NCBI GenBank assembly: GCA_038116945.1
Contig: JAYOEY010000001.1
Location: forward strand, 124,001-188,000
Direction: 5' to 3'
Length of the DNA: 64,000 bases
Origin: JAYOEY01 sp038116945
GTDB lineage: Bacteria; Pseudomonadota; Alphaproteobacteria; MPNO01; UBA2964
The position numbers were made by a program, and so were the translations under genes. Under the pieces are notes generated by a model, which was not told the origin of the DNA, made no database searches, and saw nothing but the letters and a program-made list of their open reading frames with translations. Below are positions 16,986 through 24,853 of the stretch, in pieces (position 1 is the stretch's first letter; every line of letters starts with the position of its first letter).

Positions 16986-17019
16986 ATGCGTTGATGGAAA
17001 TTTGACAGGAGATGGTTCG

Positions 17020-18024
17020 TTGGCAGATGCATCTGGCACCAGCGGTGTGAATATTGACGAGATCAACCTGCCGGATGTCGAGATGTCCGTCCGGGAGGTA
17101 TTCGGCCTGGATACCGACATGGTCGTAAAGGGGTTCAGCGAACGCGCTGAGCAGGTTCCGGACGTCGACGAAGCATATTGTTTCGATCACGACACGACGA
17201 TGGCCATTCTGGCGGCGTTCGCCCATAACCGCCGGCTGATGGTGCAGGGATATCACGGCACCGGAAAATCCACCCATATCGAACAGGTGGCGGCGCGACT
17301 CAACTGGCCGTGCATCCGCGTCAACCTGGACAGCCATATCAGCCGTATCGACCTGATCGGCAAGGACGCGATCGTTCTCAAGGACGGCAAGCAGGTGACC
17401 GAATTCCGCGAAGGCATCATGCCTTGGGCCGTTCAGCATCCCGTCGCGCTCGTGTTTGACGAGTACGACGCCGGTCGTCCTGACGTCATGTTCGTTATCC
17501 AGCGCGTGCTTGAGGCCGGCGGCAAGATGACCATGCTTGACCAGAACAAGGTCATTCACACGCATGCTTCGTTCCGGCTGTTTGCGACCGCCAACACGGT
17601 CGGACTCGGCGACACGACCGGGCTCTATCACGGCACGCAGCAGATCAACCAGGCGCAGATGGACCGCTGGAACCTGGTCACGACGCTGAATTACCTGCCG
17701 CACGAGAAGGAAGTGGATATCGTCATCGCCAAAGTTCCGGCCTACGACAATCCCGAAGGGCGCGATACGGTATCGGCCATGGTTCGGGTCGCCGACCTGA
17801 CCCGGAAGGGGTTCATGGCGGGCGATATTTCAACCGTGATGTCCCCCCGGACCTGCATCACCTGGGCCGAGAACACCCAGATCTTCGGAGACCTCGGCAC
17901 CGCCTATCGTATGACGTTCCTCAACAAGTGCGACGAGCTCGAACGATCGACCGTTGCGGAATATTACCAGCGTTGTTTCGGTGAAGAGCTTCCGGAATAC
18001 CGGGCGGTGGCCGCTAGCGCCTGA
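17020..18024 (+). CDS. cobS: cobaltochelatase subunit CobS (AAA+ ATPase)
   Basis: A 334-residue MoxR-like AAA+ protein. SVREVFGLDTDMVVKGF at the N-terminus is the CobS signature; Walker A GYHGTGKST lies near residue 85, Walker B PVALVFDEYDAGRPD near 147 and sensor FRLFATANT near 187. CobS with CobT and CobN inserts Co2+ into hydrogenobyrinate diamide in the aerobic cobalamin route. The open frame begins at a GTG (16972), but TTG 17020 has AGGAG eight bases upstream and yields the usual length. cobT follows after 41 bases. cobN is not in the window. Confidence 0.92.
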   Translation: MADASGTSGVNIDEINLPDVEMSVREVFGLDTDMVVKGFSERAEQVPDVDEAYCFDHDTTMAILAAFAHNRRLMVQGYHGTGKSTHIEQVAARLNWPCIRVNLDSHISRIDLIGKDAIVLKDGKQVTEFREGIMPWAVQHPVALVFDEYDAGRPDVMFVIQRVLEAGGKMTMLDQNKVIHTHASFRLFATANTVGLGDTTGLYHGTQQINQAQMDRWNLVTTLNYLPHEKEVDIVIAKVPAYDNPEGRDTVSAMVRVADLTRKGFMAGDISTVMSPRTCITWAENTQIFGDLGTAYRMTFLNKCDELERSTVAEYYQRCFGEELPEYRAVAASA

Positions 18025-18065
18025 TCGGGCGTAGGCGACGACGAAGAATTCGGGAAAAGGCGACC

Positions 18066-19910
18066 ATGGCCTCTGACGAAAACCCCGTCGAGAATTTCCG
18101 CCAGGTGACTGCCGCTGCGATGCGGGCCATCTCCGGAAACGAGGAGCTGCAGCTTACCTTCGGCTCGGAGGCGCGACTGGTAGGCGACAACGCCCGCCTG
18201 CCGGCCCCGCCACGCGACATGAAGGCGGAGGATGCGGCCCATCTCAGGGGGGCGGCCGACGCGATGGCGCTGCGCATGCGATTCCATGACGAGAAAGTGC
18301 ATCGTCAGTGGGCGCCTGCCGCGCCCGAGGCTCGCGCCGTCTTCGAAGCGCTCGAGCAGGTGCGCGTCGAGACCATCGGTTCCGGCGTGTACAAGGGGGT
18401 GAAGGGCAACCTCCAGGCCGCCTTCGAAGAACGCTGCAAACAGGCCGGTTACGACCGCGTCAACGGGCAGGAGGATGTGACGCTCGCCGACATGATCGGC
18501 CTCATGTGCCGGGAGCGCTTCCTCGACCAGGACCTGCCGCCGTCGGCCCAGAATGCCCTGGGGCACTGGCGGACGTTTCTGGAGACGCGTGTCGGTCCCG
18601 ACCTGAAGGAGCTCCAGAAGAATATCGGCGACCAGGAAGCGTTCGCGAAATCTCTCGACAAGGTTCTGTTTCATCTCGACCTGCTCGACCTCGAAGACGA
18701 GGGAGAAGAGGGCGATGAGGAAATAAGCGAGGAAAATCCCGAAGAGTCGGAGGAAGAGAACGAAGACGATTCCGACGCATCCGACAGCAGCGAAGCGCCG
18801 AGCGGCGAAGAGGACACCGAAGAATCCGAAGAGGAGGAGGGCGCCGAGCAGTCCGACGAAGACGCCATGACCGGCACCGACGATGAGGACATGCCGGATT
18901 CAGAACGCCGCCGTCGGACGCAGGGCGAAGGCGATGGGGCAAAGGCCAGGTATGCCGCCTATACGATGGAATTCGATGAAACGATCGACGCGCTTGAGCT
19001 GTGCGATGTCGAGGAACTGACACGGCTGCGCCACCATCTCGACCAGCAGCTCTCGCACCTGCAGGGAATCATCGGAAAGCTCGCAAACCGCCTGCAGCGC
19101 CGTCTGATGGCGAAGCAGTCGCGGTCGTGGGAATTCGATCTGGAAGAAGGGATGCTGGATGCCGCGCGGCTGTCGCGGGTGGTCACAAACCCGACGCATC
19201 CGCTGTCCTATAAAATGGAATACGAAACCGAGTTCCGGGACACGGTTGTGACCCTGCTGATCGATAATTCCGGTTCGATGCGCGGTCGTCCCATCGCCGT
19301 TGCGGCGATGAGCGCCGACATTCTCGCGCGGACACTGGAACGCTGCGGGGTCAAGGTCGAAATCCTGGGCTTTACCACCCGCGCCTGGAAGGGCGGCCAG
19401 GCGCGCGAGAAATGGCTGGCCGACGGCAAGCCGCCGGGACCGGGACGCCTCAACGACCTTCGGCATATCATCTACAAGAGCGCTGATGCGCCCTACCGTC
19501 GCGCGCGCAAAAGCCTCGGTCTGATGCTGCGCGAGGGGCTTCTGAAGGAGAACATCGACGGCGAGGCTCTGTTGTGGGCACACAACCGGCTGATCGCCCG
19601 TTCGGAACAGCGCCGGATCCTGATGGTCATCTCGGACGGCGCGCCGGTCGACGATTCCACGCTTTCGGTCAATCCGGGAAATTATCTGGAAAGCCATCTT
19701 CGGTCGGCGATCGACTGGATCGAAACCCGCTCGCCGGTCGAAATCATCGCCATCGGCATCGGTCACGATGTCACGCGTTACTATCGCCGCGCGGTTACCA
19801 TCATGGATGCCGAACAGCTTGGCGGGACCATGATGGACAAGCTCACCGAACTGTTCGAGGACGACGAGGCATCTTCGGCGCCTGTGCGCCGCCGCCGTCA
19901 GGTCGCCTGA
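18066..19910 (+). CDS. cobT: cobaltochelatase subunit CobT (VWA domain)
   Basis: A 614-residue protein with an N-terminal CobT domain (NFRQVTAAAMRAISGNEELQ), a very acidic linker from about residue 210 to 275 (runs of E, D and S) and a C-terminal von Willebrand A domain whose MIDAS motif DNSGS lies near residue 400 (TLLIDNSGSMRGRPIAVAA). This is the standard CobT plan and length. CobT forms the chelatase regulatory complex with CobS in the cytoplasm and helps CobN insert cobalt. Transcribed with cobS; convergent with the following MFS gene. Confidence 0.93.
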   Translation: MASDENPVENFRQVTAAAMRAISGNEELQLTFGSEARLVGDNARLPAPPRDMKAEDAAHLRGAADAMALRMRFHDEKVHRQWAPAAPEARAVFEALEQVRVETIGSGVYKGVKGNLQAAFEERCKQAGYDRVNGQEDVTLADMIGLMCRERFLDQDLPPSAQNALGHWRTFLETRVGPDLKELQKNIGDQEAFAKSLDKVLFHLDLLDLEDEGEEGDEEISEENPEESEEENEDDSDASDSSEAPSGEEDTEESEEEEGAEQSDEDAMTGTDDEDMPDSERRRRTQGEGDGAKARYAAYTMEFDETIDALELCDVEELTRLRHHLDQQLSHLQGIIGKLANRLQRRLMAKQSRSWEFDLEEGMLDAARLSRVVTNPTHPLSYKMEYETEFRDTVVTLLIDNSGSMRGRPIAVAAMSADILARTLERCGVKVEILGFTTRAWKGGQAREKWLADGKPPGPGRLNDLRHIIYKSADAPYRRARKSLGLMLREGLLKENIDGEALLWAHNRLIARSEQRRILMVISDGAPVDDSTLSVNPGNYLESHLRSAIDWIETRSPVEIIAIGIGHDVTRYYRRAVTIMDAEQLGGTMMDKLTELFEDDEASSAPVRRRRQVA

Positions 19911-19916
19911 TCGTTT

Positions 19917-19932
19917 AAATCGATATCGATTT
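19917..19932. promoter_or_regulatory. perfect 16-bp AT-rich palindrome between convergent genes
   Basis: AAATCGATATCGATTT is its own reverse complement. It lies in the 28-base gap between the stop codons of cobT and the convergent MFS gene. It lacks a GC-rich stem and T-run, so it is not a normal terminator; a protein-binding site or chance are both possible. Confidence 0.4.
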
Positions 19933-19938
19933 CGAGGC

Positions 19939-21174
19939 CTATTCCCCGCCGGGGGAAGATTTGCGCGCGCCCGCAGTCGTTGTGATCAGCGAGAACAGGG
20001 CCAGCACGCAGAGAATGGCGCCCAGCCAGAAGACCCAGCGGTCATGACCCTGGTCCACGATCCAGCCCAGCAGCACAGGAATGGCGGCCGCGCCGAGAAA
20101 ATGACCGTTCGACATGAAGCCGAACATCTTGCCGGCGTCGCTTTTGTCGGTGACGGCTTTGACCATCATGTCTCGGGCCGGCTTGATCAGCCCGAGCAGA
20201 ATGCCGAGAAGAGCGTAGCAGACCATGAGGACGAATACCGGCATCTTGAACATGCCGATCAGGGTCAACAGCGCGGCCGACAGCAGAAAGGCTATCGCGG
20301 CGATCAGGTCGTGGCGGCTGGTCTTGTCGGCGAGATAGCCTCCGACGAGGACGCCGAGCAGCCCGCCGACCAGAAAGGTTGTCAAAGCCGTTCCCGCGAT
20401 GGGCAGCGCCAGCTCGTGCGCTACGTTCAGCCCGGTTACCGTGAAGCTGTTGACGCCGACCGTGATCATCGCGGTGATAAAGAAAAAGAAATAAAAGATC
20501 AGGATGTTGGGCCTGAGCAGCATCTTAATGTCTTCGAACAGGCTCGCGCTGCGATGCGTCGGCGTTCCTTTTTTCTTCTTGGCGCCGACATGGTCATGGA
20601 TGATGCCGGACTGCATGAGAAACGCGACTGCCGTGATGGCGCCGAATGCGGCGATCGACATCAGCGCGGCCTTAACGCCCCAGTTCGCGGCGATCATCAG
20701 GATGAGAAGCGGCGCAATGGCGGAGCCGGCATTGCCGGAGGCGGTGTGAATGCTGAACGCCCGTCCGATCCGGCTTTCGTCGATACTGGACATCAGGATC
20801 GCGTAATCCGCCGGATGAAAGACGCTGTGACCGACTCCGGCGACGACGGCAAGGATCAGCAGCACCGGATAGGAATCCGTCATTGCCATGGCGCCGATGG
20901 CGAATGTCTTGATCAGCAGCCCGGCGATCAGGAGTTTCTTCGCGCCAATCCGGTCCACCAGAAATCCGACCGGGATCTGCACCATTGCCCCTGAAGCGTT
21001 GATCAGCGTCACGATGAGCCCCAACGCCGCATAGCCGACGCCGTACATATCGACCATCAGCGGGAACAGCGCCGGCAGGACGAGCTGGGAATAGTGGCTC
21101 ATGAAATGCCCGGTACTGACCAGGGTCAGCACCCGCATGTCGCGACCGAAGGTGGAGGAGGGGACGGTGCTCAT
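19939..21174 (-). CDS. MFS transporter (Fsr-like)
   Basis: A 411-residue protein with about 12 membrane segments. The opening (LVSTGHFMSHYSQLVLPALF) and the loop VGFLVDRIGAKKLLIAGLL with the D-R-x-G MFS motif place it in the major facilitator superfamily, close to fosmidomycin-resistance-like exporters. The frame extends to TTG 21189; ATG 21174 is preferred, though the ribosome site is weak. It is the last gene of the minus-strand cupin operon, four bases after the ornithine cyclodeaminase-family gene if the TTG is used. It may import or export the operon's substrate; direction is not known. Confidence 0.8.
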   Translation of the reverse strand: MSTVPSSTFGRDMRVLTLVSTGHFMSHYSQLVLPALFPLMVDMYGVGYAALGLIVTLINASGAMVQIPVGFLVDRIGAKKLLIAGLLIKTFAIGAMAMTDSYPVLLILAVVAGVGHSVFHPADYAILMSSIDESRIGRAFSIHTASGNAGSAIAPLLILMIAANWGVKAALMSIAAFGAITAVAFLMQSGIIHDHVGAKKKKGTPTHRSASLFEDIKMLLRPNILIFYFFFFITAMITVGVNSFTVTGLNVAHELALPIAGTALTTFLVGGLLGVLVGGYLADKTSRHDLIAAIAFLLSAALLTLIGMFKMPVFVLMVCYALLGILLGLIKPARDMMVKAVTDKSDAGKMFGFMSNGHFLGAAAIPVLLGWIVDQGHDRWVFWLGAILCVLALFSLITTTAGARKSSPGGE

Positions 21175-21192
21175 ATCAGGCAGCGACAATCT

Positions 21193-22266
21193 CTAGGGGT
21201 GAACGTCCTCGGTGAACCAGTCGGTCGGCAGTTCGTTGCCGAGACCGGCCTCCCTTGCTTTGCGGTAGGCGATACCGGCCGCGGCGGCGAACTGCAGCCC
21301 AAGACCCATGTCATTGATAAAACAGGTCATTTCGTCGTCGTTCGTCCGGCCGACAGCTTCGCCGGCAATCATCGCGGGCAGCTTGGGACAGGAGTCGAAA
21401 TCGAATTTCTCATGGACGGCCCAGCCCGTTCCGGCCCGGCGGTCGGGCGGATTGACGCCGTTGCCGCGCACCGTATCGGGTTGCCGTTGCCCGAAATTGA
21501 GTCCGACCCGGTCGGCCTTTCGCAGCGCCGGCTCTTCGATTTCGGGCATCTTGATCGAGCTGACATGCAGCCCGGTACGCATCCATCTTTCGAAGAAGAT
21601 CGCCTCGATGCTGTTGGATGCGCACATCACGATGTCGACGTCGGCAACGCAATGCTCCACCGAGCCGACGGGGGAGACCTCGCAATCGAGCAGATCGTTC
21701 ATTTCCTGAGCGAACGCGACGCGATTGCCCTGATTGGGGCTGAAGACCTTGATCTCCTGAATGTCGCGTACGGCGCAGGCAGCCTGGAGCTGCGTCACCG
21801 CCTGCCATCCGGATCCCAGAATGCCTATGGTCTTTGCGTTCTTGCGAGCCATGTATTTGACACCGAGCCCGTTGGTCGCACCGACCCGTGTTCGCTGCAC
21901 GACGCCGTCGGGCATGATCGCCAGCGGCTCGCCGTTCTCGGTGCTGAACAGCAGGACCAGCCCGACCCACCGGTCGTTCGGTGCGGCAGGGATCTTGACC
22001 CGGCGAAGATTTCCATCGACCCGGGGCCAGGTAACGATATCCGAATTGAGACGGACTGCGGCGACGCCCTGGCTGGGAATGACGCCGTCCATCGTCTTGA
22101 AACCGTAAATCGCATCTTCCCGCGTGGTGACGGTCAGCGAATCCGACCGTCGGCGCGTGACGGCATTGCCGGCGTGCAGCTCCCTGTACGCATCTTCCAG
22201 CACATCGATGCAGTCCGTGATGGTGAGAACACTGGCGACGTCGTCGTTGGAGAGTATGAGGGTCAT
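21193..22266 (-). CDS. ornithine cyclodeaminase / mu-crystallin family protein
   Basis: A 357-residue protein with the family's N-terminal fold (LILSNDDVASVLTITDCIDV, IYGFKTMDGVIPSQG) and a Rossmann nucleotide-binding site (TIGILGSGWQAVTQLQAA) near residue 145. Members include ornithine cyclodeaminase, alanine dehydrogenase, pyrroline-2-carboxylate reductase and opine-type enzymes; the substrate cannot be read from the sequence. It follows the cupin genes after a 90-base gap containing a terminator-like hairpin, and it precedes the MFS carrier. Confidence 0.82.
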   Translation of the reverse strand: MTLILSNDDVASVLTITDCIDVLEDAYRELHAGNAVTRRRSDSLTVTTREDAIYGFKTMDGVIPSQGVAAVRLNSDIVTWPRVDGNLRRVKIPAAPNDRWVGLVLLFSTENGEPLAIMPDGVVQRTRVGATNGLGVKYMARKNAKTIGILGSGWQAVTQLQAACAVRDIQEIKVFSPNQGNRVAFAQEMNDLLDCEVSPVGSVEHCVADVDIVMCASNSIEAIFFERWMRTGLHVSSIKMPEIEEPALRKADRVGLNFGQRQPDTVRGNGVNPPDRRAGTGWAVHEKFDFDSCPKLPAMIAGEAVGRTNDDEMTCFINDMGLGLQFAAAAGIAYRKAREAGLGNELPTDWFTEDVHP

Positions 22267-22287
22267 ATGGTCTTCCCGATCTCGATC

Positions 22288-22323
22288 AAAGAAAACGCCG
22301 GAGCCCTTCCGGAATCCGGCGTT
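22288..22323 (-). terminator. terminator-like hairpin inside the cupin operon
   Basis: AACGCCGGA (22294-22302) pairs exactly with TCCGGCGTT (22315-22323); on the minus strand the stem is followed by TTTCTTT. It lies between the second cupin gene and the ornithine cyclodeaminase-family gene, so it may reduce expression of the last two genes. Confidence 0.65.
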
Positions 22324-22356
22324 CTTTTACTGGTCTCTGGAACCCGGGTCCGCCAA

Positions 22357-22947
22357 TCAGCGGAATCCGTGCTTCTGGAGGAGTTCGATCGGATCGGCGT
22401 CCGCATCGTACCCTTCATAGGGTTCGAGTTGCTCGTACCAGGCGGCACCCATCGCTTTCAGGATACGGTTGTGAATGACGATGATGCGCGCCGGATTGCT
22501 GTCGCTCTTGTTGAAGTGCTTGTGCTCGACATAGGGCGGGATATAGACGAAATCGCCCTTCTTCCATTCGAACTTCTTGGGCTCCTGCTCCCATGACCAG
22601 GTGAATTTGACGTCCACCGCAAAGTTGACGTCCCAGTGCAGGTCGTACCCTTCGCCTTCGGCGACGAAAAAGACTTCCTCCGCCAGATGGCGATGCTTGC
22701 CGGACGCCATGTCGGCGGGAAGGAACTGCATGTAGATATCGACGCAGTTCTCGACGGTTTGCATCTTTTCATGGATCAGGTGCTTGAGAAGGCCCTGAGG
22801 CGAATTCTCAAACGGCATGTCCTTGGCTTTTACGACCTTGAGCCGCTTGTTGTAGTACTCCTCGACATAGGCTGCGGTCTCGGCCAGATTTTCCGAGTAG
22901 TAGTTGCAGACATTGTCGCCCAGTGCGATGACGTCGCGTTCGTCCAA
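22357..22947 (-). CDS. cupin-domain protein (HxH...E...H metal site)
   Basis: A 196-residue single-cupin protein. Motif 1 SGKHRHLAEEVFFVAEGEG has the complete HxH-x4-E metal-ligand pattern, and motif 2 YIPPYVEHKHFN supplies the last histidine. TTG 22947 is the start, with GGGAGAA five bases before it. It is the second of two cupin genes in tandem and shares the layout of the first, so they may form a hetero-oligomer or act in sequence. Dioxygenase or isomerase activity is possible; the family is not recognised further. Confidence 0.72.
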   Translation of the reverse strand: MDERDVIALGDNVCNYYSENLAETAAYVEEYYNKRLKVVKAKDMPFENSPQGLLKHLIHEKMQTVENCVDIYMQFLPADMASGKHRHLAEEVFFVAEGEGYDLHWDVNFAVDVKFTWSWEQEPKKFEWKKGDFVYIPPYVEHKHFNKSDSNPARIIVIHNRILKAMGAAWYEQLEPYEGYDADADPIELLQKHGFR

Positions 22948-22967
22948 CGAAATTCTCCCTGACTTGC

Positions 22968-22986
22968 CGCCGCTCCCGGAGCGGCG
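22968..22986. other. GC-rich hairpin between the two cupin genes
   Basis: CGCCGCT (22968-22974) and AGCGGCG (22980-22986) flank a five-base loop. On the plus strand it is followed by TTTT, but on the coding minus strand there is no T-run, so it is more likely an mRNA-stabilising hairpin than a terminator for this operon. Confidence 0.5.
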
Positions 22987-23016
22987 TTTTGATCGAAACG
23001 GTTATTGCCGACGTGC

Positions 23017-23601
23017 CTAGTAGTCGCTCGGCGGCATGTAGTCTTCCTGACCCGGCGCGATATCCGACGGCGGCATCTTCACGTTTTTCTGGAACACCAT
23101 GTGCATGAAGAGGAAGAGCGGCTTCGCCTTCATCACCAGAACGATATATTCCTCGTCCTTGCTGGTGTTGAAATGCTGATGCACGCAGCCGTTCTCGACG
23201 ATCATGACGTCGCCGGCTTCGGAATCGATCCGTTCTCCGTCGTGCACGTCGTACCCTTCGCCGCGCAGGACGTAGAAGACGGCGCTGTTCATGTGGCCGT
23301 GCTTCTGTCCGTAGCCGCCCGGCGCGAAGGAACCCAGATGGGTTTCGATCGACTGGGCGATTTCCATCCGCTGCGGATTGACCATCGGTTTGTCGTAAAA
23401 CTGCGGGCCGCCGTTCCACTTGAAATCGTGAACGCTGTAGACGCGTTCCTTTTCATACAGCCCCTGCTGCATTTCGCCGTAAGTGCCTTCCAGCGCGCGG
23501 ACGAAGGTCCGTTTCTTGACCCAACGATCCCAAACGACTTCAGGCTGGTTATGTCCCAGCCCGGCATCCGCTGTTGTGGTTTCCCTGCTGCCCTCGGCCA
23601 T
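23017..23601 (-). CDS. cupin-domain protein (three-His type)
   Basis: A 194-residue cupin. Motif 1 YGQKHGHMNSAVFYVLRGEG has HxH but no glutamate in the usual place, and motif 2 VENGCVHQHFN gives the third histidine. A 3-His site, as in gentisate-type and related dioxygenases, is therefore more likely than the 3-His-1-Glu site of its downstream partner. First gene of the minus-strand operon, behind a consensus promoter. The substrate is unknown; a ring-cleaving or other oxygenase role is inference. Confidence 0.72.
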   Translation of the reverse strand: MAEGSRETTTADAGLGHNQPEVVWDRWVKKRTFVRALEGTYGEMQQGLYEKERVYSVHDFKWNGGPQFYDKPMVNPQRMEIAQSIETHLGSFAPGGYGQKHGHMNSAVFYVLRGEGYDVHDGERIDSEAGDVMIVENGCVHQHFNTSKDEEYIVLVMKAKPLFLFMHMVFQKNVKMPPSDIAPGQEDYMPPSDY

Positions 23602-23685
23602 TTTTGTTCCTTTTCAGAGTATTCCGGAGAAATGTTATCCGGGCTGTGTCGAAAGACTTTGCTGCCGACGATCCCGATGTCCGCG

Positions 23686-23698
23686 TACCACGTTGGTA
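23686..23698. promoter_or_regulatory. palindromic operator overlapping the cupin promoter
   Basis: TACCA (23686-23690) and TGGTA (23694-23698) are exact reverse complements around CGT, and this overlaps the -10 box of the cupin promoter. Outer arms TCCCGAT (23672-23678) and ATCGGGA (23703-23709) nest around it nearly symmetrically. Binding here would block RNA polymerase. The two adjacent LacI-family proteins are the obvious candidates. Confidence 0.55.
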
Positions 23699-23723
23699 TA
23701 GAATCGGGAGAGTGGAGTGTCAA
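23695..23723 (-). promoter_or_regulatory. sigma-70 type promoter of the cupin operon
   Basis: On the minus strand: consensus TTGACA (23723-23718), exactly 17 bases, then TATACC (23700-23695, four of six matches to TATAAT). The first cupin gene starts 94 bases further on. Confidence 0.7.
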
Positions 23724-23806
23724 GAATTCCCGATCTGACAGGCGGTCTAAAGAATTGAGAATAAAATATTGAAATATATTGAAAAATTATCCCAATCCCT
23801 CCTCGG

Positions 23807-24853
23807 TTAACGTGGTTCTCCCGGGGGCGCTTTTCTCGCGGAAGACTGGCGGACGACAAGTTCCGGGCTAATGCGAATGCGCCTTACGGGTGCGTCCGGA
23901 TTTTGCAGCCGGTCGATCAGCAACCGGGCGGCTTCGGCGCCGCCTTCGTAGTAGGGAACCCGAATGGAGGTCAGTGCAGGGGTCAGCATCGCCGCGTACG
24001 ACGTGTCGCTGTAGCCGGTGAGGGAAATGTCTTCCGGGACGGACAGGCCGTTCTCTGCGAGAACGCCGACGCAGCCAGCGGCCAGCGAATCGTGCGCCGT
24101 GACGAGCGCGGTGAACTTCTTGCCGTTGAAAATCAGTTCGCGGCAGCAGCGTTCGCCTTCTTCCTCGGTATTGGCGTCGGCGAAGGCGAACAAACGGTCG
24201 TCGATTTCGATATTGCAGGCCTTGGCCGCCTCCTTGGTGCCGAAATACCGGTCGCGACCGCCCGAGGAATCGAGCGGACCGGCGATGTAGGCGATATCCC
24301 TGTGCCCGAGTGAGGCGAGGTGTTCGATCATCAGGCGTGCGCCAAGCGAATCGTCGTAGGAAACGGCTGAAATTTCCGGGTCGTCCCACGTCCGATGGAT
24401 CAGCACCAGAGGTATCCCGTCTTCCTTGCAAGCCATGAGAACCGCGACGTGGGGCGAACCGGATGCAATGATCAGCCCGTCAACATGCTGGGCCCGCATA
24501 TTCTCGACGATATGCATCTCACGTTCGGCCTTGTGCTCGGAATTGGACAGGATAGGCATATAACCGGCATCGATCAGGACGTCCTCAATGCCTTGCACGG
24601 TCTCGGGGAATACGGGATTAGCAATATCCGGGACAACAACGCCGATGCTGCCTGTTCTGTTCGTCTTCAGCCCGTAGGCCAGGGGATTGGGGCGATAGCC
24701 CAGCTCTTCGGCGACGGCGACGATCTTTTCCGCGATCTCGCTGGAAACCATCGTGCGCCTGCTGGGGTTGAGCACGCGCGACACGGTCGAGGTGTGCACG
24801 CCGACCACGGCAGCAATGTCTTTCAGGGTTACGTGACCGCGTCGGTTGTTCAT
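23807..24853 (-). CDS. LacI family transcriptional regulator (second of pair)
   Basis: A 348-residue regulator. The N-terminal HTH is TLKDIAAVVGVHTSTVSRVL with the hinge YRPNPLAYGLKTNRTGSIGVV, followed by a periplasmic-binding-protein-like effector domain (residues about 60-340). Its ATG overlaps the TGA of the upstream LacI gene (ATGA), so the two are co-translated. The recognition helix differs from that of its neighbour by only one residue (VHTSTVSRVLN versus VHPSTVSRVLN), which suggests they bind the same operator and might form heterodimers. Probable regulator of the adjacent cupin operon. Confidence 0.88.
   Translation of the reverse strand: MNNRRGHVTLKDIAAVVGVHTSTVSRVLNPSRRTMVSSEIAEKIVAVAEELGYRPNPLAYGLKTNRTGSIGVVVPDIANPVFPETVQGIEDVLIDAGYMPILSNSEHKAEREMHIVENMRAQHVDGLIIASGSPHVAVLMACKEDGIPLVLIHRTWDDPEISAVSYDDSLGARLMIEHLASLGHRDIAYIAGPLDSSGGRDRYFGTKEAAKACNIEIDDRLFAFADANTEEEGERCCRELIFNGKKFTALVTAHDSLAAGCVGVLAENGLSVPEDISLTGYSDTSYAAMLTPALTSIRVPYYEGGAEAARLLIDRLQNPDAPVRRIRISPELVVRQSSARKAPPGEPR

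Noticed and set aside
16800..17019. cobalamin riboswitch before cobS
   Set aside because: The leader has hairpins but no recognisable B12-box and is too short for the full element.
21094..22596. 500-codon open frame on the plus strand
   Set aside because: Covers the antisense of the ornithine cyclodeaminase-family gene, whose motifs are clear on the other strand.
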